A stretch of DNA of 64,000 nt from Anabaena sp. UHCC 0204 (lineage in GTDB: Bacteria > Cyanobacteriota > Cyanobacteriia > Cyanobacteriales > Nostocaceae): assembly GCF_009711975.1 (NCBI RefSeq), contig NZ_VIKW01000023.1:17218-81217 (forward strand). The letters are read 5' to 3'. Shown in pieces: positions 27,693-35,469 of this stretch. The notes under the pieces are model-generated. The model had not been told where the DNA came from, did not search any database, and saw only the letters and a program-made list of their open reading frames with translations. Both the position numbers and the translations under genes were made by a program. Every line of letters starts with the position of its first letter. Positions within the stretch are counted from its first letter, which is position 1.

Positions 27693-28724
27693 TCAACCTT
27701 TATTTTTCAAGGTTTGTACTGCTAACAACGCTAATACGCCTGTAGCGGCGATGCCTACGGCGAGCGAAGCGATCGCTCCCCATTGCAGCACAGGATTTTT
27801 ATCTAAGGCATCAAAAAAGCTGGGAATGACTTGGGTTTTATAGTCCCCATCTATTCTGTCGTGTTCAGGAACAGGCTGATAAAAGTTATTTGGTGCGTTT
27901 TCGGATTTTGGCTCAGAACTACGCTGTAAATCAAAACCGAATTGTAACAACAGTGAATCTACTAACCCCGGAGAAATCCGTTGTAATAAATCTAGCGCCT
28001 TGGCTGCATCACCCACTAAAAGATCACGAGTGGGATGTTCCGCTACATAGACGACTGCATCAGCTACCAGCCTGGGGTCATAGTAAGGTGGTATACCGGC
28101 TGGTTTTACGCCTAACTTAGTTAGACCATTATTCCAGAACGGGGTATTAATTACACCGGGTTTGATACTTGTAACACTAATCGGCCATTTATCATGCTGT
28201 AACTCTATCCGCATAGCTTCCACAAAGCCTTCAATCCCGTGTTTGGCAGCAGCATAAGCACTTTGATAAGGGAGCGATCGCCTACCTTCCATGGAAGAAA
28301 TATGAATCAGCGCCCCCCTTCCTTCCCGCTTCAAATGGGGTAAAGCAGCCATCGCGCCATAAGCTTGGCCAACCAAGTCCACATCAATAACGTGCTTAAA
28401 TTCTTCCGGTTTTGTGTTGTCGAAAGTGGCAAAAAGTCCCACAGCGGGAGTATGAACCCATGTATCAATTCGCCCGAATGTCTCCACAGTCTTATCAGCG
28501 ATCGCATTTACCTGATCAAATTCCTGCACATCAGCAACAATAGAAATTGCTTCACCGCCAAAACTGCGAATTTCCTCCACCACAGACTTTAAACCTGACT
28601 CACTACGGGCGGAAACCACCACTTTTGCACCCCGTCTAGCAAACTGCAAAGCTGTTTCTCGGCCAATACCGCTAGAAGCACCAACGACAGAAACAACTTG
28701 TTGATTGATTGGTTTTAATTGCAT
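27693..28724 (-). CDS. Short-chain dehydrogenase/reductase with C-terminal membrane segment
   Basis: A 343-residue SDR. The cofactor motif GASSGIG (residues ~16-22), the catalytic Ser in IHISSMEG and YQSAYAAAKHG (YxxxK) are all present, so it should be active. Ser41-Arg in VVSARSE favours NADPH. After the ~250-residue SDR core there is a linker and a terminal hydrophobic stretch (ASLAVGIAATGVLALLAVQ), implying membrane attachment. The DNA under that stretch contains a HIP1-rich repeat (GCGAGCGAAGCGATCGC). The substrate is unknown. It may be read together with the PsaX-like gene 34 bp downstream. Confidence 0.85.
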   Translation of the reverse strand: MQLKPINQQVVSVVGASSGIGRETALQFARRGAKVVVSARSESGLKSVVEEIRSFGGEAISIVADVQEFDQVNAIADKTVETFGRIDTWVHTPAVGLFATFDNTKPEEFKHVIDVDLVGQAYGAMAALPHLKREGRGALIHISSMEGRRSLPYQSAYAAAKHGIEGFVEAMRIELQHDKWPISVTSIKPGVINTPFWNNGLTKLGVKPAGIPPYYDPRLVADAVVYVAEHPTRDLLVGDAAKALDLLQRISPGLVDSLLLQFGFDLQRSSEPKSENAPNNFYQPVPEHDRIDGDYKTQVIPSFFDALDKNPVLQWGAIASLAVGIAATGVLALLAVQTLKNKG

Positions 28725-28787
28725 AGATGCGACTCCTTTAAATCTTCAATAGAATCAAGAAACTTGGCGTTGCCATTTCTCCAACTC

Positions 28788-29165
28788 TTACTCTCTGAGC
28801 CTCTGCGCCTCTGCGTGAGACAAATTCATACTTTCATTCACCAACACCAGAAACTTGTTTAACTCAGTAGTGAATAATTCAGGACACTCAACTTGGGGTA
28901 TATGTCCACAGTTGGGGATTAAAGCCAGATGTCCTTGTTTAAGACGACTAACAGCATTTTGAGCTTGATTATTTGGTAAAACTAAATCATTAATTCCCCA
29001 CATAATCAAAGTTGGCATTTTTAACTGTGGGAGAAGATCAAGTATGATTTGATGCTGTCCAAATAAATTTAATTGGGCGCGAAGAGAAGATAAACCAGCC
29101 TCTAAAAAGCCCGGTATTTTAGCCATCCGCTCCTGTTCTGCTATCCATTGAGAAGGGACTTTCAC
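28788..29165 (-). pseudogene. Alpha/beta-hydrolase C-terminal fragment
   Basis: The 125 codons encode only the end of an alpha/beta-hydrolase: LPQLKMPTLIMWGINDLVLP (the acid residue Asp) and LALIPNCGHIPQVECPELF (the catalytic His). The oxyanion region and nucleophile elbow are missing. Upstream, the DNA turns without spacer into the 5' part of a thiolase gene, so an internal deletion joined two genes. The last residues (SHAEAQRLRE) are encoded by an interspersed sequence (CGCAGAGGCGCAGAGG) seen again near 58468. Confidence 0.7.
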
Positions 29166-29544
29166 AGGTTAGTAAAAACCCGGTTTGAGACATTGATTCC
29201 ATTCCCCCAGTCAGGACTAAATCAGCTTCACCAGAACGAATAGCTGTAGCAGCGTTAATGGCGCTCATCATTCCCGACGAACACACCATATCAACTGCAT
29301 AACCGTTTACTGTGTCAGGAATCCCGGTTTTGTAAGCTGCTTGACGAGGTAATGATTGTCCGTGTCCGGCTCTAAGTACATTACCAAAAATATACAAGTC
29401 TAAAGCCTCCCCGGAAATTCCCGCTTTTTCTAAAGCTGCATTCATGGCGATCGCTCCCAGGTCTACTGGTGACAATTTTGCTAACATACCTCCGAATTTA
29501 CCCAGTGGTGTCCTAACTGCTGAGACAATGTAAGCTTCTTGCAT
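29119..29544 (-). pseudogene. Acetyl-CoA acetyltransferase (thiolase) N-terminal fragment
   Basis: 141 codons starting MQEAYIVSAVRTPLGKFGGM. The nucleophile Cys lies in AVDMVCSSGMMSAINAA, and TGGMESMSQTGF follows. A thiolase is about 390 residues and needs a C-terminal His and second Cys, which are gone. From ~29165 the DNA is that of an alpha/beta-hydrolase in another frame, and the thiolase frame ends in nonsense (SPFSMDSRTGADG). This looks like a former phaA-type gene in a polyhydroxyalkanoate region, since a PHA synthase lies 1 kb away. Confidence 0.8.
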
Positions 29545-29798
29545 ACTGCTCCATCAAACTAATACAAATCCCGATAAATCTGGACATTGGTTTTATCTGG
29601 AAATAGCTCCCACAATTATCAAAGAATTCGAGGATCTGGGTATAGGTTTCTAACTCTAAATTCCACTATTTGTAAATTTATAGTACAAAAAAATATTTAT
29701 TAACAAATCACTCTTGAGAAATAAATAGAATCCTACATATCTAGTTACTTTAAAATGGGAACTGAATAAAGCAACATCAGCCAATAGGAGTAATCACA

Positions 29799-30062
29799 AT
29801 GGATAGTTTACATAGTTTTGAGCAGTTTTTTAAACAATTGAGTGAATTCCAAAATATGGTTTTCAATAATTGGAATTCTACTCTATCAAGTATGCAAAAT
29901 ATGAATTTATCAAGTTCACCAGAGAATTTAGATAAAAACATGAAGGTACAGGAAGACTTGGTAAAAAACTCTTTGGAATTCCAAGAACAGGTAAATCGTT
30001 TCTCTATAGACACTCAAAGAAAATTGTGGGATGGTTATTTTAAAATGATGCGGAAATCATAA
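29799..30062 (+). CDS. Phasin-like small protein (candidate PhaP)
   Basis: An 87-residue, Asn/Gln-rich, fully helical protein (MDSLHSFEQFFKQLSEFQNM ... VQEDLVKNSLEFQEQVNRF). Its size, amphipathic helices without hydrophobic core, and the motif EDLVKNSLEFQ...TQRKLWDGYFKMM resemble small cyanobacterial phasins that coat polyhydroxybutyrate granules. It faces away from the thiolase remnant and converges with the 30140 gene; PhaC is 530 bp further on. CCAATAGGAGTAATCACAATG gives a plausible ribosome-binding site (AGGAG). Confidence 0.5.
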   Translation: MDSLHSFEQFFKQLSEFQNMVFNNWNSTLSSMQNMNLSSSPENLDKNMKVQEDLVKNSLEFQEQVNRFSIDTQRKLWDGYFKMMRKS

Positions 30063-30093
30063 ACCCAACATCTCTTTAAAATCCATAAAAATT

Positions 30094-30114
30094 AAGGTGG
30101 GCATTGCCCACCTT
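30094..30114. terminator. Bidirectional hairpin between convergent genes
   Basis: AAGGTGGGC-ATT-GCCCACCTT, a perfect 9-bp GC-rich stem between the convergent phasin-like gene and the gene at 30140. The A- and T-rich flanks are weak. A similar GGTGGG/CCCACC hairpin follows dapL. Confidence 0.6.
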
Positions 30115-30139
30115 CTGCAATAATTGAAAAACCACAACT

Positions 30140-30472
30140 TTACCACCAAATGCGATTTCCTTCTTCATCCATTCGCGCTTGACGAATTACATCAGAAATT
30201 TCTTCTGCATCTTTGACATGGTGGAGTGCTTTTTTCTCACCATCAGGGTTTTCCACTACAAAATAAGTTGGAACTGTCACGTGTTCACCAGTAATATCAA
30301 GTATATCTACAGCAACTTGTTGAGCTTTTTCTTCAACTGATTGGGGTTCGTCAGCAATTCTATCTCCTGGATTGGCTGTTAAACTCTTGTCTTTGATATT
30401 TTGTTCTTCTCGGGAATGCGAATCTTTATCTACTGGTTGATGAATTTGATTATCTTGATCATTCTTAGTCAT
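30140..30472 (-). CDS. Hypothetical hydrophilic protein
   Basis: 110 residues, not recognised. The first half is polar and disordered (DNQIHQPVDKDSHSREEQN). The second half reads AVDILDITGEHVTVPTYFVV, ENPDGEKKALHHVKDAEEI and ends GNRIWW, a small alpha/beta domain. There is no signal peptide or membrane segment. It lies in the polyhydroxyalkanoate neighbourhood, divergent from nothing obvious, 124 bp after PhaC on the same strand. Coding is supported by length, an ATG start and family-like composition; function is unknown. Confidence 0.6.
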   Translation of the reverse strand: MTKNDQDNQIHQPVDKDSHSREEQNIKDKSLTANPGDRIADEPQSVEEKAQQVAVDILDITGEHVTVPTYFVVENPDGEKKALHHVKDAEEISDVIRQARMDEEGNRIWW

Positions 30473-30595
30473 GGCTGTTTCTTACATAAAAACCTGGCTA
30501 TTACTAATATCAACCTAGACAATCAAAAGTATCTCTTTCTAGCGAGAGAGTTGGAGGATGAACTTTACTGTTTGATTTCAAAGGAAAAAAGAAGT

Positions 30596-31969
30596 TTATA
30601 TTCGTATCTTTAACCAATTCCCAATCATTAAGGGTAAGTCTTTCTGCACTTTGCTACTTACATAGATGCCAATATGTCCAACTGGAAATGAATGGACTGT
30701 ATAATCATCACTAGAGATATATTTCTCAAGAGCTAAAGATGACGTTGGGGGAACTAAATGATCCTGTTCGGCATAAATATTTAAAATCGGTATTTGGATC
30801 TTGCTTAAATCTACTCGCTGATTACCAATTTCTATTTCACCTTTAATCAATTTATTCCCTTGATATAAATCCTTAATTACCTGTCGAAAAGTCTCACCAG
30901 CTTGATCAGGACTATCAAAAATCCATTTTTCCATTCTCAGAAAGTTCAGCAGTTTTTCTTCAGATTTAATAATTTCTAGCAAGTCAATATATTTTTTAAC
31001 TCCTAATTGAAATGGTTTCAACATCAAAAAGACATAATTAAGAAAATCACCAGGAATATTCCCCAAAGTATCTACCATTAGGTCTACATCTAAAGCTTTA
31101 TTACCTAAAGTAGATCCACTCCAAATATTCAGAAGTCCATCATTAATATGAAAGTCTACTGGAGTAATCATCGTAATGAGGTTTTTTACTTTCTCTGGAT
31201 GCAAGGAACTATAACAGAGACTAAATGTACCTCCTTGACAAATTCCTAATAAATTAAGCTGGGGAAGATGATGAATTTTGCAAATCACATCTACACAATT
31301 ATTGATATAACCATTTATATATTTATCCAGAGTTAGCCAACTTTCATTTTTTTGAGGGTATCCCCAATCAATTAAGTAAACATCAAAACCAAGTTTCAGC
31401 AAATTAGCAACAAAAGAACGTCCTGCTTGTAAATCAATTATATATGGACGATTGACTAGAGCGTAAACAATCAATATCGGAATATTTCCAGAATTTTGAT
31501 CTGGTGAATAGTGGTATAATACGATTTGATCTTCTTTGTAAATTTCTACTTTTGGTGTTATTCCTACCTGGATTTTATCTTCATAAAAATAGTTAACAAT
31601 ATTAATGGGATTAATTTGGCAAATAAAGTCCATAATTGGCGTAAATTCTTTTACCAATTGTTGCTGGTATGACCAGTTAGCGATAGCTATGTTTAAAAAT
31701 TTGCCTTGAATAATAACGGCATCTGGTGAACGGAATTTATCTGCAAATTCTCGATCAAATTTATTAGCGAATATTTGAATTATTTCGGGTAATTTATCCA
31801 ATATCTTACTGCTATTGTCTGCACTACTAAACTCATGTATTAATTCCAAAAAAGCTTTTCTATAGACATCAGATAGTAATATTTGATAATTAAGACTAGC
31901 TTGATATAACTGAATTAAGTTACTAATAAATTTGGAATATTCATGGATATAATTTTGTATGCTCATCAA
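30596..31969 (-). CDS. phaC: Class III-type poly(3-hydroxyalkanoate) synthase with PhaE-like N-terminal extension
   Basis: 457 residues. Residues ~135-457 are PhaC: LIVYALVNRPYIIDLQ, VYLIDWGYP, the lipase-like box LLGICQGGTFSL (nucleophile Cys244), NFLRMEKWIFDSPDQAGETF, AEQDHLVPP (Asp) and VGHIGIYVS (His). Class III PhaC is normally ~360 residues and needs a separate PhaE. The first ~125 residues here read YRKAFLELIHEFSS, FANKFDREFADKFRSPDAVI and QGKFLNIAIANWSYQQQLVK, resembling the C-terminal half of PhaE. No separate phaE is present in the window. I infer a PhaE-PhaC fusion. The synthase polymerises hydroxyacyl-CoA on granules. Confidence 0.85.
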   Translation of the reverse strand: MMSIQNYIHEYSKFISNLIQLYQASLNYQILLSDVYRKAFLELIHEFSSADNSSKILDKLPEIIQIFANKFDREFADKFRSPDAVIIQGKFLNIAIANWSYQQQLVKEFTPIMDFICQINPINIVNYFYEDKIQVGITPKVEIYKEDQIVLYHYSPDQNSGNIPILIVYALVNRPYIIDLQAGRSFVANLLKLGFDVYLIDWGYPQKNESWLTLDKYINGYINNCVDVICKIHHLPQLNLLGICQGGTFSLCYSSLHPEKVKNLITMITPVDFHINDGLLNIWSGSTLGNKALDVDLMVDTLGNIPGDFLNYVFLMLKPFQLGVKKYIDLLEIIKSEEKLLNFLRMEKWIFDSPDQAGETFRQVIKDLYQGNKLIKGEIEIGNQRVDLSKIQIPILNIYAEQDHLVPPTSSLALEKYISSDDYTVHSFPVGHIGIYVSSKVQKDLPLMIGNWLKIRI

Positions 31970-32135
31970 ATTTTATTCCTTTGTAATAATTCAGGATAAA
32001 GTAGATTTTTAGCAATATTAAAATTCTCTAAAATTTCCCATCATAAAATCTGGATATTGCTGTATATAGAAATCAGTATTAATTTCAATTTGTTGGCAAT
32101 TTTTATATTATTGTTTATATTTATTACTTAGAAAA

Positions 32136-32298
32136 AAAGGGAACTTTCTAACAGGGAACAGATAAAAAACTAAAGTATTAAAGTTTAAAACTCAGTCAAA
32201 AAAAAGTGTTTTTAAAAGATAACGAGCAGCGAAAAACAGTGTAATTATTTCAATCTCATGTTTTTTAACATGAGTTTTTTCTGTTAAGAGTTCCCTTT
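32136..32298. mobile_element. 163-bp inverted-repeat element with internal hairpin
   Basis: AAAGGGAACTTTCTAACAG at 32136 and CTGTTAAGAGTTCCCTTT at 32281 are imperfect inverted repeats. Between them a perfect hairpin CTCATGTT/AACATGAG at 32255-32274 is followed by TTTTTT, a plus-strand terminator shape, although both neighbouring genes are on the minus strand. The gap 31970-32357 has no reading frame; a short plus-strand RNA is possible. Confidence 0.5.
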
Positions 32299-32357
32299 GA
32301 ATTAACTATGTGTTTATATTTAAACTATTTCTGCTACTTATTCCACTCGTGTATGTA

Positions 32358-33443
32358 TTACACAATCAAGTTGCACAACAGCTTAGGGACTAAAATTTTG
32401 CCGTTGTAACCTGTATATTTGTATTCCTCAACTACTTTTGTGGCAATCTCTCTTCCTTGCCCTGATGTAACTAAAGCAACACAAGCTCCACCGAAACCTG
32501 CTCCTGTCAGCCTTGCACCAAATACTCCTGCTGTGTTCTGCAAAATTTCTACCAAAGTATCCAGCGCAGGTACAGAAACCTCGTAATCGTCCCGTAAACT
32601 AGCGTGGGATGCGTTCATTAACTCTCCAAACCGCTCAGGTGTAACACCCTGTAAAGCTTCTAAAACGCGGTTATTTTCTGTAACTACATGACGGGCGCGA
32701 TCGCACAACGGTTTCGGTAATATTTCTACTGCATTAGCATCAGTAATATCTCGTAATGCGTTCACTCCTAACAAATGCGCGGCTTCTTCACATTCAGCCC
32801 GACGCTGATTATAACCACTACTGGCAAGTGTCCGCGGCACACCGCTATCTATGACTACAATCTCTACTCCATCAGGAAAAGTAACAAGCTGGCGTTCTAG
32901 GGTCCGAGTATCTAAAAACAAAAGATGTTTATTATCCGCCAAACTAGCAGCCATTTGATCCATAATGCCGCACTGCACACCAGCATAGTGAATTTCTGCT
33001 TGTTGTGCCAATTGGGCAATTTCCACATCATCAAGCGGAAGATCGAGCAGTTGACGTATTCCTCTCAATGTTGCCACTTCCAAAGCCGCACTACTAGATA
33101 AACCTGAACCCATAGGTACGGAAGATTTCACATACACCAACAGATAAGGTATTGTATAACCTGCGATTTTCAAAACTTCAATACAACCATAGATATAACT
33201 GGCAAATCCAGATGGTGAATGGTGCGTATCTAATATAGTGACTCGCTCATTTAAATTTTCTGAGTAAAAATGATGTGCGTTATCTCTACTCATACCGAGT
33301 AATACTGTTGTGCTTTGAGGAATGGCAGTTGGTAACACAAAACCGTCGTTATAGTCGGTATGTTCACCCAGTAAATTTACCCTACCTGGCGCACTGGCTT
33401 CTGTTTCGGGTATGGTATTGAATGTTTCTTCAAAATTCATCAT
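32358..33443 (-). CDS. galK: Galactokinase
   Basis: A GHMP kinase of about 361 residues from the ATG at 33443. Motifs: galactose-binding APGRVNLLGEHTDYNDGFVLP at the N-terminus, the ATP loop PMGSGLSSSAALEVA, and the third motif GARLTGAGFGGACVAL. It phosphorylates galactose for GalT (15990). The C-terminus is unusual: family members end with a short ...(A/S)DGA-type tail, while here it runs YTGYNGKILVPKLLCNLIV, and the DNA encoding that end (GTTGCACAACAGCTTA) resembles an interspersed sequence at 233-246. The tail may have been replaced by a repeat. The catalytic core is intact. Confidence 0.9.
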   Translation of the reverse strand: MMNFEETFNTIPETEASAPGRVNLLGEHTDYNDGFVLPTAIPQSTTVLLGMSRDNAHHFYSENLNERVTILDTHHSPSGFASYIYGCIEVLKIAGYTIPYLLVYVKSSVPMGSGLSSSAALEVATLRGIRQLLDLPLDDVEIAQLAQQAEIHYAGVQCGIMDQMAASLADNKHLLFLDTRTLERQLVTFPDGVEIVVIDSGVPRTLASSGYNQRRAECEEAAHLLGVNALRDITDANAVEILPKPLCDRARHVVTENNRVLEALQGVTPERFGELMNASHASLRDDYEVSVPALDTLVEILQNTAGVFGARLTGAGFGGACVALVTSGQGREIATKVVEEYKYTGYNGKILVPKLLCNLIV

Positions 33444-33531
33444 ATTTTCGTTTTTGTTTCGCGCAAAGTCGCAAAGGAGCAAAGGAAGAATTAAGTGTAT
33501 ACCTGAAATTTACGGGAATTCCCGGTTATGT

Positions 33532-34620
33532 TTATTTAACTAAAGGCACAGCCCGCAACCTTCCTTCTACCTCTACACTGGGAAAATTTGGGTCAAAAGT
33601 CAAATTCTCTAATTTCCCATTCTCAAGAATTACAAAAGTATCTTCCACTTTTGCCCCTGGTAAACTTGGGTTCCAAGCAACAGCCATTCCTGCGGATAAA
33701 GTTTCGGTAGCAGTGGGAGTGGCAACAATTTCTCTGGCTAAATATCCGGTAGTTCCTCCCTGATGATGTTCACGGATAGCATGGGGAAATCCATGTTCTG
33801 CATAAGCTTGAGCTAGGGCATGATAAGCTACGTTTAGGGCGGTTCCCGGTTGAGATAAATCCAAGATTAAAGCTTCAATTTCCCTTACATGGCGGTGCAA
33901 TTCGGCATTCTCATTGGAAAGGTTGCCAAAGCTCACAAATCTCGTCAAATTGGCATACAAACCATCACCTCTAGCGCAAAATACCATCATTGCTTGCCGT
34001 CCAATTTGTTCTCCTGTGGGTGTGCCATGACGGTATAAGGGTAAACGCCTCTCTCCGGCTACCAGTGTCACGGCTGGATGTAGTCCCCTTGTCCATAATG
34101 CTTCTGCACCTGCACCGGCTAACTGATATTCTGTCCAATTAGGTTCAGCGGCTGTGATTATCTCTGTCATGGCTTGGCTGGCTTTTAGTCCTATTTGGTG
34201 ATATCGTTCTAACTCGCTGGGCATCAATACCCGTTTCCGGTTTTGTAAAGATGCTGGTAATGGCTGTTCTCTTTCCAGAACCGGTTTATCACTGAGAACC
34301 TTTCCCCCATTTGTAACTTCACGAACAAAAGTCTCACGTTCTGAACCTTCAGCCCACGGACTGATGTGTACTTGAAAATTGGGTGGTAATTCTTCATCTT
34401 TCAGGCGTTGCGCTTCAATTTCGTCGGTTAATATCCACGCATTTTGGGCAGTTACTAATACTTCTGCTACGCCAGTTTCTGAAGTTAGTAATACGGTGTG
34501 AGAAGCGCCCGCAGTTGCCCAGGAAAACCAATCTGTACCGCGTAAACGTATCGCCTGTACCCCATTTTCCGCTAGGGTTTGTCTCATTAGCTCCAACTTG
34601 GTGGAGACTTCTTCGTTCAT
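33532..34620 (-). CDS. M24 (pita-bread fold) protein lacking metal ligands
   Basis: A 362-residue protein with the creatinase-like N-terminal domain (~1-130) and the M24 aminopeptidase fold (~135-350). True Xaa-Pro peptidases bind two metals with Asp, Asp, His, Glu, Glu. Here the position of the second Asp is Asn (YANLTRF), the first is not Asp (MMVFCARGDG), and the first Glu is Asn (AVAWNPSLP); only the His (REHHQGGTTGY) and last Glu (KVEDTF) remain. It is therefore probably not a metallopeptidase. It lies 90 bp upstream of galK on the same strand, so a carbohydrate-related role is possible. Confidence 0.75.
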   Translation of the reverse strand: MNEEVSTKLELMRQTLAENGVQAIRLRGTDWFSWATAGASHTVLLTSETGVAEVLVTAQNAWILTDEIEAQRLKDEELPPNFQVHISPWAEGSERETFVREVTNGGKVLSDKPVLEREQPLPASLQNRKRVLMPSELERYHQIGLKASQAMTEIITAAEPNWTEYQLAGAGAEALWTRGLHPAVTLVAGERRLPLYRHGTPTGEQIGRQAMMVFCARGDGLYANLTRFVSFGNLSNENAELHRHVREIEALILDLSQPGTALNVAYHALAQAYAEHGFPHAIREHHQGGTTGYLAREIVATPTATETLSAGMAVAWNPSLPGAKVEDTFVILENGKLENLTFDPNFPSVEVEGRLRAVPLVK

Positions 34621-34758
34621 AGGAGATAAACACAGATGGATACAGATAATTATCCAGTTATCCTATGTGTATCTGCGTCTGTCTGAGGTAGTGAACTCTC
34701 TCAAACTTGAACTTATCAGAAAATAGGCTGAAAACCTGAACGAGATCAAAAACTGAAA

Positions 34759-35241
34759 ATGATTATTCTTTTAATGGGTGTCTCTGGATCTGGTAAAACT
34801 ACAATTGGCAAACATTTAGCCGCATCACTAAACTGGGAATTTCATGATGGTGATAGCTTTCACCTCCCAACTAACATCGAAAAAATGCGGCGGGGTATCC
34901 CTCTCAATGATGCCGATAGAATGCCGTGGTTGCAATATCTACACGCCCATATTCAAGTTTGGTTACAAGAAAATAAAAATGTAGTTTTAGCCTGTTCTGC
35001 CCTAAAAGCTAGTTATCGTCAAATTCTTTTATGTGATAGCCGCATTTATCTGGTTTATGTCCAAGGATCTTTTGATGTCATTCAAGAACGATTGAGAAAG
35101 AGGCAAAATCACTTTATGAGTGAAAAACTCCTCAAAAGCCAGTTTAATGACCTTGAAGAGCCAGATAATGCTATTTATGTGGATATTTCCCAACCGATTG
35201 GAGTGATTGTAGATCAGATTAGACAGACTTTAGGAATTTAG
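34759..35241 (+). CDS. gntK: Gluconokinase
   Basis: A 160-residue shikimate-kinase-fold enzyme phosphorylating gluconate to 6-phosphogluconate. Motifs: P-loop MGVSGSGKTTIGKHLA, substrate block FHDGDSFHLPTNIEKMRRG, PLNDADRMPWL and CSALKASYRQIL, then RLRKRQNHFM and an ending VIVDQIRQTL. It feeds the pentose phosphate pathway. Divergent from the M24 gene. Its last ~130 bp, with the stop codon and 8 bp after it, are repeated at 42779-42921 on the far side of the conflict-system island. Confidence 0.92.
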   Translation: MIILLMGVSGSGKTTIGKHLAASLNWEFHDGDSFHLPTNIEKMRRGIPLNDADRMPWLQYLHAHIQVWLQENKNVVLACSALKASYRQILLCDSRIYLVYVQGSFDVIQERLRKRQNHFMSEKLLKSQFNDLEEPDNAIYVDISQPIGVIVDQIRQTLGI

Positions 35242-35249
35242 CTGAGTTG
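35107..35249 (+). repeat. Left direct repeat of the island (3' end of gntK)
   Basis: 143 bp identical to 42779-42921 except for three substitutions. It contains the last ~45 codons of gluconokinase plus TAGCTGAGTTG. The copy here belongs to the intact gene. Confidence 0.9.
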
Positions 35250-35305
35250 TGGGGAATTGACTACTTTGCTTTTTGATGGTTTGTTCCACAACTTTGACAT
35301 CTAAC

Positions 35306-35359
35306 CAGGACTTACGCAAAACAGAACGGAAGTAGGGGTAATTCATGAATTACCCCTAC
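35306..35359. repeat. Half MITE end plus 28-bp perfect palindrome
   Basis: AGGACTTACGCA at 35306 matches the ends of the 24468 element. From 35332 GTAGGGGTAATTCA is followed by its exact reverse complement TGAATTACCCCTAC, then CGCAAGAATCAGG. It sits just inside the island's left edge. Confidence 0.65.
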
Positions 35360-35469
35360 GCAAGAATCAGGTTGTCAATTTAGAAAAATTTTAAGATCGC
35401 TCCGTTTCACTACGCTTACAAGGGTAAAGGAAAGAAGGGAAAAGGGCAAAAGAGCAAGAGTATAAAGGG

